Assembly (NCBI GenBank): GCA_022448425.1
Contig: JAKVCY010000216.1
Span: 1 to 64,000 of the forward strand
DNA length: 64,000 nucleotides
Source of the DNA: Thalassotalea sp.
GTDB taxonomy: Bacteria > Pseudomonadota > Gammaproteobacteria > Enterobacterales > Alteromonadaceae
Direction: 5' to 3'
The notes under the pieces were generated by a model. That model was not told the origin of the DNA. It saw only the letters and a list, made by a program, of their open reading frames with translations, and searched no databases. Shown here in pieces: positions 37,222 through 46,821 of the stretch. Numbering within the stretch: the first letter of the stretch is position 1; the number at the start of each line of letters is the position of its first letter. The position numbers and the translations under genes are program-made.

Positions 37222-38385
37222 ATGCGTTGTCGGTATATGGAACGTTTTAAAATATCTAGCTTGTTTATCCTACTAAGTATTTTTCTCGCAACTACATCTG
37301 TTTTTGCATCCACTTTATTTACGCGAGATGAACAGCCTGATTTCGGCGAATTAATTAATTTTAAAACGAGTGACTTGTGTCAAGTGGCGGAAGCATCTTC
37401 GAAATATCTCAGTGAGCATGAATCTGACAGTAAAGCGGTCCATGCGGGTGAAGTGATCGGTCATGGTGTAAGCCTTGCCCGTGTCAAAGACACGTTAGCA
37501 TTTATCTGCCAGACCTATCGAGAGGATGTGCGCGCAGGCAGTAATAGCCGTTTGCATCAACAAGCTTTTCTAAAAGCACACTTTGAGTTTATTCGTTGGC
37601 AACCAGACAAGGTTACTGCCTCTTCTATTGCTGAAAAAAGTAGAAACAAGATCAAGTCCCGTTTGCTCAACAAAATTCCCGAAAAACAGCTACTGCTAAC
37701 CAAGTATTACACAAAGCTGTTGGAAGGTAGTAATGTTCGAACAGAGCACTATAATCAGGCGCTTTATCAATTGCCAATAGATGAACAAGACCTCACGCTT
37801 ACCGAAGCAGATAAGCAAAAGGATATCCTTACTCGATATCGTTATACACGCCAGGACATTATCAATGGTGCTTTACTTGAAAAACAACTGGCTAAGCCTA
37901 TTGTTTGGCTGACAGAAGAGGCACTACACGATGTATTATTGCAGGGGACAGGAGTCCTCAGTGTTGAGGGGGAAATCCGTTATTTCAATGTTCACCGTAA
38001 CAATGGGATTGCATATGACTATGCCATCGGTAAACGCGAGCAAGCCAGATATTGGTATTTTGCAGAAGTCTCCAGTATTTTAGGTTATGGACAAGAAATC
38101 GAAGATAAAATAGTCATCAAACCTCGCGTGACATTGGCTGGCAATATCAAACAACTTGGTTTGGGTAAGTTAATGCTACTGAGCTTCAACGTAGATCAAA
38201 AGCCACAGGCACATCTAGCGATTCTAGCAGACGAAGGCGGCGCTTTTGACAACAATTTATTCCAACTCGATTTTTTAGTAGATAGCTATCGTGGTTGGGA
38301 AGACTATTACCGTGCTAATAAGCACTTGCCTGACTACGCAAACGTGTGGCTTCTGTTAAAAAAACAATCTCAAGGTAAACCTTAA
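37222..38385 (+). CDS. Exported protein with MltA-like domain
   Basis: The 387-residue protein has an N-terminal hydrophobic signal (about 10-29). The region around residues 240-275 (LLQGTGVLSVEGEIRYF, then NNGIAYDYAIGKRE) and the C-terminal ILADEGGAFDNNLFQLDF resemble the MltA lytic-transglycosylase core, where a late acidic residue is catalytic. It would cut peptidoglycan strands in the periplasm. The match is by eye and remote. The start may be the ATG at 37222 or the one at 37237 (MERFKISS). Its stop overlaps the next gene by one base. Confidence 0.5.
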   Translation: MRCRYMERFKISSLFILLSIFLATTSVFASTLFTRDEQPDFGELINFKTSDLCQVAEASSKYLSEHESDSKAVHAGEVIGHGVSLARVKDTLAFICQTYREDVRAGSNSRLHQQAFLKAHFEFIRWQPDKVTASSIAEKSRNKIKSRLLNKIPEKQLLLTKYYTKLLEGSNVRTEHYNQALYQLPIDEQDLTLTEADKQKDILTRYRYTRQDIINGALLEKQLAKPIVWLTEEALHDVLLQGTGVLSVEGEIRYFNVHRNNGIAYDYAIGKREQARYWYFAEVSSILGYGQEIEDKIVIKPRVTLAGNIKQLGLGKLMLLSFNVDQKPQAHLAILADEGGAFDNNLFQLDFLVDSYRGWEDYYRANKHLPDYANVWLLLKKQSQGKP

Positions 38386-38852
38386 TGGCGCGCTTAAAGC
38401 AAACTTATCCTGATACTGGCTTTTTTGGTATCGGCATTGTTAACAACGCCGATGAATTAAACATCGGTACCTTGTGGCGCAGTGCCTATATCATGGGAGC
38501 GTCTTTTATTTTTACAGTGGATAGAAAATATAAACGCCAGACTTCAGACGTGGTCAATGCGTGGCAGAAAGTACCACTTTATCACTATGATGATATTGAA
38601 GGCTTGTTAGCAAATTTACCCTATGACACTCAACTGATTGGTGTTGAGCTTGATGAGTCCGCTAAGGCTATTGAAACCTTTGAACACCCTCATCGATGTA
38701 TTTATTTACTGGGTAATGAACAACATGGCTTGCCTCGTCAGGCGCTAGATAAATGTCATCAGTTAGTGCAATTACCAGGTAACTACAGCTTGAATGTGTC
38801 AATCGCTGGCAGCATTGTCATGTATGATCGAACGGCTAAGCTCAAGCGTTAA
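38385..38852 (+). CDS. SpoU/TrmH-family RNA methyltransferase
   Basis: This 155-residue SPOUT-fold protein has motif 1 NNADELNIGTLWRSA, motif 2 IYLLGNEQHGLP and motif 3 LNVSIAGSIVMYDR, which together form the knotted S-adenosylmethionine site. It should methylate 2'-O of a ribose in tRNA or rRNA; the short form without an N-terminal RNA-binding extension resembles TrmL-like proteins. The specific target is unknown. It is coupled to the MltA-like gene (TAATG). Confidence 0.85.
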   Translation: MARLKQTYPDTGFFGIGIVNNADELNIGTLWRSAYIMGASFIFTVDRKYKRQTSDVVNAWQKVPLYHYDDIEGLLANLPYDTQLIGVELDESAKAIETFEHPHRCIYLLGNEQHGLPRQALDKCHQLVQLPGNYSLNVSIAGSIVMYDRTAKLKR

Positions 38853-38893
38853 TCGCTTCTTTTAATTTTTTCTTTAAGCTTTAGGGATTATCC

Positions 38894-39991
38894 ATGGATT
38901 TTATTCAGGAATTGGCGTGGAACAACCGCCATATGGTACGTACAGCCAATGTTGTAGCGCAATTGGGTGACTGTACGGGTAAGAAAATGGCGGTGAGCAC
39001 ACACTTAGATATTAAGATGCTCGCTTTTTATGAAGGTTATCTACGCCAAGGCGGCGAATTATTCGTGACGACCTGTAACCCAACGACAGTGCGAGATGAG
39101 GTCGTTGAATATTTGGTGTCTTTAGGTGCTGAAGCTAATGCCCATAAAAATATGTCAGACAAAGCATGGCAGCAATCGCTGCATGATGCATTAGACTGGC
39201 AGCCACACTACCTTTGTGAATTTGGCGCACAGTTGGGTAGCATTTATCATCAAGGGGCGGGTAATAGTGTTATAGCAAGTCTTGAAGGTACTGGTTCTGG
39301 TGTATCAGCGCTAAAATCTGTGAAGCTTAAGCATCCGGTATTTAACTGGGACGATCTGGATGCTAAAGAAGGCTTACATAACCGACATATGGTGGGCTTA
39401 ACGGCTTGGCAGGCGTTTATGGAACGTACTCACTTATCACTGCATGAAAAGAAGGTATTGATCATTGGGTACGGTCTTGTAGGGCAGGGCTGTGCTTTCT
39501 CTGCCAAAGCCTTTGGTGGGCAGGTGATGGTGGCTGAGCGAGCTCCTTCACGTGCACTCCAGGCAGCTTATGACGGTTGGCATTGCGAGTCGCTAAACGA
39601 TGCTGTTAGCCAGGCTGATGTAGTGGTGACAGCAACAGGTGTCTCAGGAGTGCTTTCCGAGCAAATGTTAACTAAGTTAAAAGCAGGTGCGTTTGTGATG
39701 AATGTCGGGCATGTTAGCCATGAAATTAGGCTCGATGCGATGACGGATTATCAGGTGACTGAGCTTATGCCAGAAATTTTTGAGTATCGCCAAGGTGAAC
39801 ATTTCTTCTATGCATTATCAAATGGTGCGATGTTTAACTTAACGGCTGGCTATGGTGATAGTTTAAATGCGTTTGATGTATCTTTAGCCTTGATGGCGGC
39901 TGGCGTTAAACACATTGTTGAGCAAAGCGAGGCTTTTCCAGCGGGTATGCATATGTTGCCTGAAACGGCATGGAAACCATTCTTAGCGTAA
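38894..39991 (+). CDS. S-adenosylhomocysteinase-like protein, divergent and short
   Basis: The 365-residue protein has the NAD-binding loop GYGLVGQG (192-199) and the flanking order of an S-adenosylhomocysteine hydrolase: E131-G-T-G-S-G, then N151-W-D-D and K158, and later SNGAMFNLTAGYGDSLNAFDVS. By hand alignment the catalytic Lys186 is kept (K158), but Asp190 is His (H162), and the C-terminal segment KxDHYRY is missing. True hydrolases have 420-490 residues. It is therefore a paralogue of unknown substrate. A TTTAGGG site lies upstream of the ATG. Confidence 0.7.
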   Translation: MDFIQELAWNNRHMVRTANVVAQLGDCTGKKMAVSTHLDIKMLAFYEGYLRQGGELFVTTCNPTTVRDEVVEYLVSLGAEANAHKNMSDKAWQQSLHDALDWQPHYLCEFGAQLGSIYHQGAGNSVIASLEGTGSGVSALKSVKLKHPVFNWDDLDAKEGLHNRHMVGLTAWQAFMERTHLSLHEKKVLIIGYGLVGQGCAFSAKAFGGQVMVAERAPSRALQAAYDGWHCESLNDAVSQADVVVTATGVSGVLSEQMLTKLKAGAFVMNVGHVSHEIRLDAMTDYQVTELMPEIFEYRQGEHFFYALSNGAMFNLTAGYGDSLNAFDVSLALMAAGVKHIVEQSEAFPAGMHMLPETAWKPFLA

Positions 39992-40135
39992 GCAGTCCTT
40001 GTTTATTGATGCGTTAGCGTGATCGCTTTACGTGGCTAGGTTTACGTAAGCGAGTTAACGCCAATACTTGTCGGTTAACGTTTCAGTATAAACTTACGCT
40101 GAGCACTGTAAGATGAGCATTTTAAGTTAGCTTGG

Positions 40136-42121
40136 TTAACTGACAAGTAAGGGTTCAATACTCTGTTGCGGCTTGGCTTCCTTATCCACATCACGCTCTG
40201 TCTCAGGATGTTTGTTATCTTGTTCCGCAGTTGCCTCATTCGGAGTTTCTTGGAGTTGCTTGGCACTATGTTCTGCTGGCACAAAGCCAAGCGGTGCATC
40301 AATTAGGAGTTGAATGATTTCTGAGACATTCTCATCTTTCATCGCATCAGTTAAGCGCGCCAGCAATTGGTGTACATCTGCCCAACTGATAGATATTTCG
40401 TTAGCAGTAAGAATACGCTCATGCTCCGTTTGTTGGGCATTGTCATCAATGAGCAACTCTTCGTATAGCTTCTCACCTGGGCGAAGACCCGAATAGTTAA
40501 TTTCGATATCCCCTTGAGGATTTTCGGCATCTTTAATCGTTAAGCCCATTAAGTGGGTCATTTTTATCGCAAGGTCGACAATTTTAACTGGTTGACCCAT
40601 GTCGAGGACAAACACATCACCGCCTTTACCCATAGCCCCCGCTTGAACTACCAGTTGAGCGGCTTCAGGTATCGTCATGAAGTAGCGAATGATATCAGGG
40701 TGCGTGACGGTAATAGGACCGCCACGTTTAATTTGCTTTTTAAATAATGGAACCACTGAGCCTGACGAGCCTAGTACATTGCCAAATCGCACCATAACGA
40801 ACCGCGTGTTGTGATCGCGCTTGGCAAGACCTTGTAAGATAAGCTCGGCTAAACGTTTCGTTGCACCCATTACGTTAGTTGGACGCACCGCCTTATCTGT
40901 TGATATCAACACAAATGTCTCTACATCACAGAACACAGCTGCTTGTGCAATTTCAAACGTACCAAGGACGTTATTCGTGATACCGGCAACGACGTTTTGT
41001 TCAACCATCGGTACGTGCTTGTAGGCGGCTGCATGGTAGATGGTTTGCACCTTGTGCTGCTCAAAAATGCGCGTCATCAACATGCCGTTTTGTACGTTAC
41101 CTATGGTCGGTATAACCGGAATCTCTTGTGCACTTTCTGCTTGTAGTTCTTTGAGTTCTTGATTTATTTCGTACAAATAAGCTTCGCTGACATCAAGTAA
41201 CACCAACTTTGTGGGCTTCTGCATTAGTATTTGACGACATAATTCTTTACCAATAGAACCGCCAGCTCCAGAAACGAGTACCACCTTATCTACAATATTT
41301 GCCTGTAGTAATTCTTGAATTGGTTCTACCGGCTTTCTGCCGAGAAGCTCATCGATAGACACTTCACGAAGTTCATCTATGCGCTTCTTACCAGAAACAA
41401 TGTCATACATAGACGGAACGGTTAACAGCTCAAGTGCAAATGGCTCTAAACGCTGGACAATTCCAGTCATACGTTCAGCGCTAATGTTTTCGACTGCAAT
41501 CAATACTTTAAAGTGTTTGTACTTAGCAATGAGTCCGTCAACGCCGTCCAGTCCCATTATCTTGATACCAAAGATACTACGACCGTGATAACGTTTTTTC
41601 TCATCAAGTATCGCTAGTACTTGGTATTTTTTGCCTTGGCTTAATACATTCGCAAGCTGTCTACCTGTTGTACTTGCGCCATATATAACGACGCCTTCAC
41701 GTTCATCAAATAAGCGTTCACCAACCAGTAGACCAACGAGTAAACGAGCACCTGCAATTGGTAGTGAAGACAATACTAAAAAAGAAAATGGAATAGAACG
41801 AGGTATAAATGCGTCAACTAGCTGTGCTGAGAAATAGCAAACAATGGCTGCAGCTGACAAAATCGTTATAACTTTCAGCGATGCTTTCGCATTGAAATAG
41901 CGAGTTACGGAAGAATAAACGTCAAACAAGTAAAAACAAGCTAACGTGAATACACTGGTAACGATAAAGACGGTTAGCTCTGCAACCGAAAAGGCGATGA
42001 TGTCACCACCTAAGCGTAAAAAGAATGAGATGAAAAAGGCAAATGACAAGGCCGCTAAGTCAAAGCTCAGCGCAATCAACAATTTAAACTTGCTTGAAAT
42101 AAGATCAATACGTCTGATCAT
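40136..42121 (-). CDS. pglF: UDP-GlcNAc 4,6-dehydratase, membrane type (PglF/WbpM-like)
   Basis: Four membrane helices (about 14-36, 48-68, 84-98 and 111-129) lead into a first nucleotide-binding-like region and then a short-chain dehydrogenase domain (GxxGxxG at 285-291, catalytic-region S407-TDK and M418-x3-K422, with Met in place of Tyr as in WbpM/PglF). The product, a UDP-4-keto-6-deoxy-GlcNAc, feeds the PglE/PglD-like enzymes encoded downstream on the same strand order. A low-complexity Glu/Lys/Gln tail ends the protein. The gene lies 173 bases after pglE. Confidence 0.85.
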   Translation of the reverse strand: MIRRIDLISSKFKLLIALSFDLAALSFAFFISFFLRLGGDIIAFSVAELTVFIVTSVFTLACFYLFDVYSSVTRYFNAKASLKVITILSAAAIVCYFSAQLVDAFIPRSIPFSFLVLSSLPIAGARLLVGLLVGERLFDEREGVVIYGASTTGRQLANVLSQGKKYQVLAILDEKKRYHGRSIFGIKIMGLDGVDGLIAKYKHFKVLIAVENISAERMTGIVQRLEPFALELLTVPSMYDIVSGKKRIDELREVSIDELLGRKPVEPIQELLQANIVDKVVLVSGAGGSIGKELCRQILMQKPTKLVLLDVSEAYLYEINQELKELQAESAQEIPVIPTIGNVQNGMLMTRIFEQHKVQTIYHAAAYKHVPMVEQNVVAGITNNVLGTFEIAQAAVFCDVETFVLISTDKAVRPTNVMGATKRLAELILQGLAKRDHNTRFVMVRFGNVLGSSGSVVPLFKKQIKRGGPITVTHPDIIRYFMTIPEAAQLVVQAGAMGKGGDVFVLDMGQPVKIVDLAIKMTHLMGLTIKDAENPQGDIEINYSGLRPGEKLYEELLIDDNAQQTEHERILTANEISISWADVHQLLARLTDAMKDENVSEIIQLLIDAPLGFVPAEHSAKQLQETPNEATAEQDNKHPETERDVDKEAKPQQSIEPLLVS

Positions 42122-42294
42122 TAAACTAACACCTTGAAACTAATATTTTACAGTGACCACCAGATAGCTACGACTTTCTATCGGACGTCCTTATCACTGT
42201 TTTTCGTATACAACTATCTAGGCGCGTTTTTTGTACCGCTGTTCATATTACAAGCTTTTACATTAAAGTCACGAAATAATTATTTACATTTCAT

Positions 42295-43473
42295 TTACAT
42301 TTGTGAAATTAAATTATTAATATGCTCAATGGTTTGGCGTGTTTTGTTAATTTCTTTTTGCAAAAGTGTCGGATGGACAAGGAACATTAAGCTTGTTTCA
42401 CCTAGCTGTTTTGCATTGGTTAAACATTCTTCAGGTCTTAAACCTGTACCATCAAATGCTTTTTCTTTATAGACCTCAGAGCAACTGCCCGAATAACACG
42501 GTACGCCTAGTTCGATAAATTGATCGACAATTTTATCTCGGCTCCATTCTGCTGGCAGTCTTTCAGGAATGACTTGCACATAGCATTTGTAATAAGCGTG
42601 CTGAATACTCTCTGGCGGGATAAACACATCGATCCAAGACACTTTCTCACAAGTTGCTAGAATTTGCGCAGCGTATGATGCTCGCGTTGTCTGCCACTCT
42701 GGCATGCGAGCAGTTTGAATGCGTCCGATTGCAGATTGCATTTCTGTTAAACGCCAATTGGTGCCAAATGACTCGTGCAGCCACCGGTAACCAGGTGGAT
42801 GTTCTTTCTCATAAACCGCATGATACGATTTACCATGATCTTTAAATGCCCACGCTTTTCGCCACAGAGATTCATCGTTGGTGGTTAACATGCCGCCTTC
42901 ACCACCCGTGGTCATTATTTTGTCCTGACAAAAAGACCAACACCCAATGTCACCAATGCTGCCAACAGCACGACCTTTGTATTTCGCCCCATGCGCTTGT
43001 GCGCAATCTTCGATGACATATAAATTTTTCGTTTTTGCCAGTGTCATGATGCCATCCATTTCACAAGGCCACCCGGCGAGGTGAACACAAATGATGGCTT
43101 TAGTACGTTCACTCAGCACCGGAGCAATCGTTTCAGGGGTAATGTTCTGACTTGCTAGATCAACATCTGCAAACACGGGAGTAGCGCCAGCATTGATAAT
43201 GCAGCTAATGGACGCAATAAAGGTTCTTGGCGTTACGATAATCTCATCGCCTTCACCAATATCTAGGGCGTGAAGGGCCAAATCTAATGCGAGTGTGCCA
43301 TTAGCGACGGCTACGGCATACTTAGTGTCGGCAAAGGCAGCAAATTCATCTTCAAAGGCTCGACCTTCGGTACCTGTCCAGTAGTTCACCTTATTCGATA
43401 ACAATACGCGCTGAACCGCGTCAGCTTCTTCTTGTGTAAACGATGGCCAAGGTGAAAAAGGCGTATTTAACAT
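42295..43473 (-). CDS. pglE: DegT/DnrJ/EryC1-type sugar aminotransferase (PglE-like)
   Basis: The PLP enzyme has the Schiff-base lysine K185 in FCQDKIMTTGGEGG, and the cofactor aspartate in VIEDCAQAHGA. It should transfer an amino group from glutamate to C4 of the UDP-4-keto sugar made by PglF. The length of 392 residues is normal. The start ATG overlaps the end of the acetyltransferase gene by seven bases. The N-terminal WP-rich segment is usual for PglE/PseC relatives. Confidence 0.85.
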   Translation of the reverse strand: MLNTPFSPWPSFTQEEADAVQRVLLSNKVNYWTGTEGRAFEDEFAAFADTKYAVAVANGTLALDLALHALDIGEGDEIIVTPRTFIASISCIINAGATPVFADVDLASQNITPETIAPVLSERTKAIICVHLAGWPCEMDGIMTLAKTKNLYVIEDCAQAHGAKYKGRAVGSIGDIGCWSFCQDKIMTTGGEGGMLTTNDESLWRKAWAFKDHGKSYHAVYEKEHPPGYRWLHESFGTNWRLTEMQSAIGRIQTARMPEWQTTRASYAAQILATCEKVSWIDVFIPPESIQHAYYKCYVQVIPERLPAEWSRDKIVDQFIELGVPCYSGSCSEVYKEKAFDGTGLRPEECLTNAKQLGETSLMFLVHPTLLQKEINKTRQTIEHINNLISQM

Positions 43474-44126
43474 TTTGCCTCCACTGCTGGTAAAGTTTTT
43501 AAAGCTCTCGCGGGATTACCGACGAACACCGTATTTTCAGGAATGTCTTTTGTTTGCACGCCGCCCATGCCCAACATGCCGCCTTGGGCAATAGTGAGCC
43601 CTTGCCTAATGGCAGCACCAATACCCACTTCGGTAAAGTCTTCTAGGGTAACATTACCCGCTATTGCGGCCATTGGAGCAAGCGTAACAAAGTCACCAAT
43701 GCTGCTTTCATGGCTTACGGTGTCAGATGGATTTAAGACGGTGTGACGACCAATATTAACCTCTACAGTCAAAACACAGCCGGGAAAAATAATTGATCCT
43801 TCGCCAATGCTGACACTTGATGATTTGATAACACTAGGGTGTATTAATGTCGCAAATTGTGGCGAGCTTCCTTGAGGGGTTGTTTGTAACATTTTTTTGT
43901 ACACTACATAACGAATACGGGGCGAACCGATAGCGATGATAAAATGGCAATCAGAGTAATCCACCCATTTGGCAGCTGTTCCTAAGACTTCAGCTCCCAT
44001 TATCTGCTGACCAAGCATCTGGGTATTATCGTCTAATAGGCCAACGATTTGATAGCCGCATTCCTGCGCTAACCAAACAACTTCTTTAGCTAAGCCCCCA
44101 GCGCCAATCACAATTAGTTTTTTCAT
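43467..44126 (-). CDS. pglD: Sugar O/N-acetyltransferase, PglD/NeuD-like
   Basis: An N-terminal Rossmann-like domain (LIVIGAGGLAKEVVWLA) leads to left-handed beta-helix hexapeptide repeats (about 100-195) with the likely catalytic histidine in VSHESSIGDF. It is a CoA-dependent acetyltransferase and should acetylate the 4-amino sugar to give UDP-N,N'-diacetylbacillosamine. The length of 219 is normal. It overlaps pglC by one base and pglE by seven. Confidence 0.85.
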   Translation of the reverse strand: MKKLIVIGAGGLAKEVVWLAQECGYQIVGLLDDNTQMLGQQIMGAEVLGTAAKWVDYSDCHFIIAIGSPRIRYVVYKKMLQTTPQGSSPQFATLIHPSVIKSSSVSIGEGSIIFPGCVLTVEVNIGRHTVLNPSDTVSHESSIGDFVTLAPMAAIAGNVTLEDFTEVGIGAAIRQGLTIAQGGMLGMGGVQTKDIPENTVFVGNPARALKTLPAVEAKC

Positions 44127-44716
44127 TACTCGTTTCCTGTGAATTTGCTGATGGTTGCCTGACCTTCAGCAGAGATATCACTGCGTTTTAGCACTTTTAC
44201 CACCGTAAGCAGCAGGATTTTAACATCAAGCAAAAATGATTGGTGCTCTACGTACCAGACATCCAACGCGAACTTCTTTTGCCATGTTAATGCATTGCGG
44301 CCATTAACTTGTGCCCAGCCAGTAATACCCGGTCTAACATTATGTCGTTTGGCTTGTTCACTTGAATACAGAGGTAAGTATTCCACCAACAGGGGCCTTG
44401 GCCCAACCATGCTCATATGCCCAATTAGCACGTTACATAGTCCCGGTAACTCGTCTAAGCTAGAGGCACGCAAGAATTTGCCAAATGAGGTGAGGCGTTC
44501 GCTGTCCGGCAACAAGTTCCCCAGCTCATCTGTTTCACTTGTCATTGAACGAAATTTATACATTTTAAATATTTTGCCATGTAACCCCGGTCGCGATTGG
44601 CTAAACAACACTGGTGAACCTAGTTTTGTGTGCACCAGTAAAGCGGTAATTAAAATCAAAGGGCTTAGTGCTAGCAACAAAGTCAATGCCACTAATAAAT
44701 CAAACAACCTTTTCAT
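44126..44716 (-). CDS. pglC: Undecaprenyl-phosphate sugar phosphotransferase (PglC-like)
   Basis: A small monotopic phosphoglycosyltransferase of 196 residues. The re-entrant membrane helix is at about 5-29, KMYKFRSMT at 51-59 and the catalytic S86-L-D88-E89-L-P segment leads to HMSMVGPRP. It loads the first sugar, here probably diNAcBac-1-phosphate, onto undecaprenyl phosphate at the inner membrane. RBS GGGGGA precedes the ATG. It overlaps the upstream glycosyltransferase by 17 bases. Confidence 0.88.
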   Translation of the reverse strand: MKRLFDLLVALTLLLALSPLILITALLVHTKLGSPVLFSQSRPGLHGKIFKMYKFRSMTSETDELGNLLPDSERLTSFGKFLRASSLDELPGLCNVLIGHMSMVGPRPLLVEYLPLYSSEQAKRHNVRPGITGWAQVNGRNALTWQKKFALDVWYVEHQSFLLDVKILLLTVVKVLKRSDISAEGQATISKFTGNE

Positions 44717-45929
44717 TTGTATCCCCCGATTTATTCTCTTCAGTTGCGGAGCTATTGGTACTTAAGCCATTATCCTTGTCACTGGGGTTACCATTGTGCG
44801 AGCTGGAACTTTTCATACCAAACTGTGCTTGATAATACGCAATAAATGCATTGATAAGGTGCTTTTCGTCAAAGTCAGTAACTACTCGTTGGTAAGCTTG
44901 CTCGCTGAGTTTATTCGCCAATGCAGGAGAATCAATAAGCTGCTGCATTAGTTGCGCTAGCGCTTCGACATTTTTAACGGGATGTAATAAGCCACTATGA
45001 TTGTCTTCTATCGCGTCTGATAAACCGTAAATATTTGATGCAATAGCCGGCAACTTACAGGCTGCAGCTTCAATAATGACATTGCCAAAGCCTTCACGAT
45101 GACTCGGCAACACCAGACAATCTGCCATGCTGTAAAAGTCATTGATGTTGCGTTGGAATCCCAGAAATTCCATGTTGCTTTGTTGGTTTATTTCCTCAGA
45201 AAAGTCTTCTTCATCGGCACCAATAAATAACAGTTTTATGGGGCGTTTAGCTGTTAAACGGCGGAATGCTGTCAGTAGTTCCTGAATGCCTTTTTCTCGA
45301 TTTAACCGACCTACAAATAGAAACACGAAAGTGTTTTCGTTTATGCCTAAATTATCTCTTAACTGGTGGCGCGCATTTTGATTGTGCTGGAATTTCTCAA
45401 GGTTAACCCCTGAAATAGAGCCTTTCGCTAGCACTGTGCACTTGATATCGGTGGTAATGCTGTTTTCGAGTATGAATTGACGCTGTGATGGACTGTCTGC
45501 TAAGCACGCAGTAGTGAGCAAAGCTGAAAGCTTATCTAGCCATTTCAAAAGCTTACGTTTAATACCTGTTTTGGTTGCCCATACCTGACCTGTAAACGTG
45601 TGAAAACGATTAGGTACTCGAGCCAGAAAGGCCGCTAATTGAGTCACAAGCCCTGCTTTAGGTGTAACGGAATGAACTACATCAAACTGCTCTCTTCGAA
45701 TGAGTAGCCATAAATTAAAAAGCGACAATATGTCTTTAGCGATACTGGGCTTTCTCGCTATTTCGATATCGTGTAACGTCACTTTAGTGCTGACTTTATC
45801 CACGCTGGTATGCCCACTCAGTGATGTTGCAAAGTGCACATCATACTCGTCAGCTAACGTATTGAGGTAGCCACTTAAAAACGCTGACGCAGTTTGAGGT
45901 ACAGCGGTCACAAATAGTATCTTTTTCAA
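44700..45929 (-). CDS. Glycosyltransferase family 4
   Basis: A retaining GT-B transferase with the C-terminal E-x7-E motif in [15 protein letters not shown] place the start at a TTG (45929, [14 protein letters not shown]), because AGAGG lies six bases upstream and the family normally begins there; a GTG at 45950 would add seven residues. It is about 409 residues. It likely adds the second sugar of the repeat unit, as in PglA-like systems; the sugar is unknown. A Ser/Asn-rich tail extends past the fold. Confidence 0.8.
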   Translation of the reverse strand: MKKILFVTAVPQTASAFLSGYLNTLADEYDVHFATSLSGHTSVDKVSTKVTLHDIEIARKPSIAKDILSLFNLWLLIRREQFDVVHSVTPKAGLVTQLAAFLARVPNRFHTFTGQVWATKTGIKRKLLKWLDKLSALLTTACLADSPSQRQFILENSITTDIKCTVLAKGSISGVNLEKFQHNQNARHQLRDNLGINENTFVFLFVGRLNREKGIQELLTAFRRLTAKRPIKLLFIGADEEDFSEEINQQSNMEFLGFQRNINDFYSMADCLVLPSHREGFGNVIIEAAACKLPAIASNIYGLSDAIEDNHSGLLHPVKNVEALAQLMQQLIDSPALANKLSEQAYQRVVTDFDEKHLINAFIAYYQAQFGMKSSSSHNGNPSDKDNGLSTNSSATEENKSGDTNEKVV

Positions 45930-45939
45930 TTGAAACCTC

Positions 45940-46821
45940 TCACTTGGCACCTCTCAGTTGATCGAGTTTGTGTTGAAGCGAAGCCAATGACTCCTTGTTT
46001 TGTTGCGTATCTTTGTTTCGCAACTTAAGTAACCAGTCAGCCTTAGCTGACATATTGAGTAGGTAGACGATTGCCACTTTGATTCTCATTAACGCAGTAA
46101 ACTTCACTTTTTGTAGCAAGGTTAAATGCCGAAAATACTGTTGGTGTACCAGTGAATATTGATTCCGGTAGGCAGTAATTGCTTTCTCTGGTGAAACGCT
46201 ACTCTGTTCGCGGTAGTAATAGAGTGGTTGAGGCAAAAAGCCAACGTCTAGGTCCTTTTTGAGCGCAGCATCAATCCATAATTGATAGTCTTCCATGAGC
46301 TTTGCTGATTCATTGTAAGGATTGCGTTGATACCAAGTCTTCCTTGCCATGATCGTAGCGTGCGCAATATTGCTACGGCCAAAAATTGCAGCGGTCGCGT
46401 CTATCGATGTCGTGTGTGACATCGGTGGTAATCGATAGCCAATCACTTTTCCGTCATCCGTCATAGAGCATAGGCCAGTCGATACTAAACTTGCGTTTTG
46501 ATGCTCATCCAAATACTTCACCTGCTGCTCTATTCGTGTTGGGCAAATTAAGTCGTCAGCATCCATTCGCGCCATGTATTCACCCGAGGAAAGTTCGATA
46601 AGTTGGTTAAGCCTTGCCGGTAGTCCGAGGTTCTGCCCGTCGTTAATAACCTGAATTCTTTCGTCATTAAAAGACTCTGCGATTGTCAGCGAATCGTCTG
46701 ATGAACCATCATTGAGCAAAATGAGTTCAAAGTCTTGAAAAGACTGCTGAAGAACTGAGGTTATCGTTTCTCTAAACACTTCGCCTGGGTTATAAAATGG
46801 AATACCAATACTAACTTTCAT
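45940..46821 (-). CDS. Glycosyltransferase family 2
   Basis: An inverting GT-A transferase (293 residues). The N-terminus VSIGIPFYNPGEVFRETI is typical, and the metal/nucleotide site is DADD in ARMDADDLICPTR. It would add a sugar to the lipid-linked repeat on the cytoplasmic face. It directly abuts the polymerase gene and precedes the GT4 gene. Confidence 0.87.
   Translation of the reverse strand: MKVSIGIPFYNPGEVFRETITSVLQQSFQDFELILLNDGSSDDSLTIAESFNDERIQVINDGQNLGLPARLNQLIELSSGEYMARMDADDLICPTRIEQQVKYLDEHQNASLVSTGLCSMTDDGKVIGYRLPPMSHTTSIDATAAIFGRSNIAHATIMARKTWYQRNPYNESAKLMEDYQLWIDAALKKDLDVGFLPQPLYYYREQSSVSPEKAITAYRNQYSLVHQQYFRHLTLLQKVKFTALMRIKVAIVYLLNMSAKADWLLKLRNKDTQQNKESLASLQHKLDQLRGAK

Noticed and set aside
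42134-42472. A plus-strand frame of 112 codons upstream of pglF
   Set aside because: About half of it is antisense to pglE, and there is no ribosome site or recognisable fold.
44295-44765. A plus-strand frame of 156 codons
   Set aside because: It is antisense to pglC and the end of the GT4 gene.
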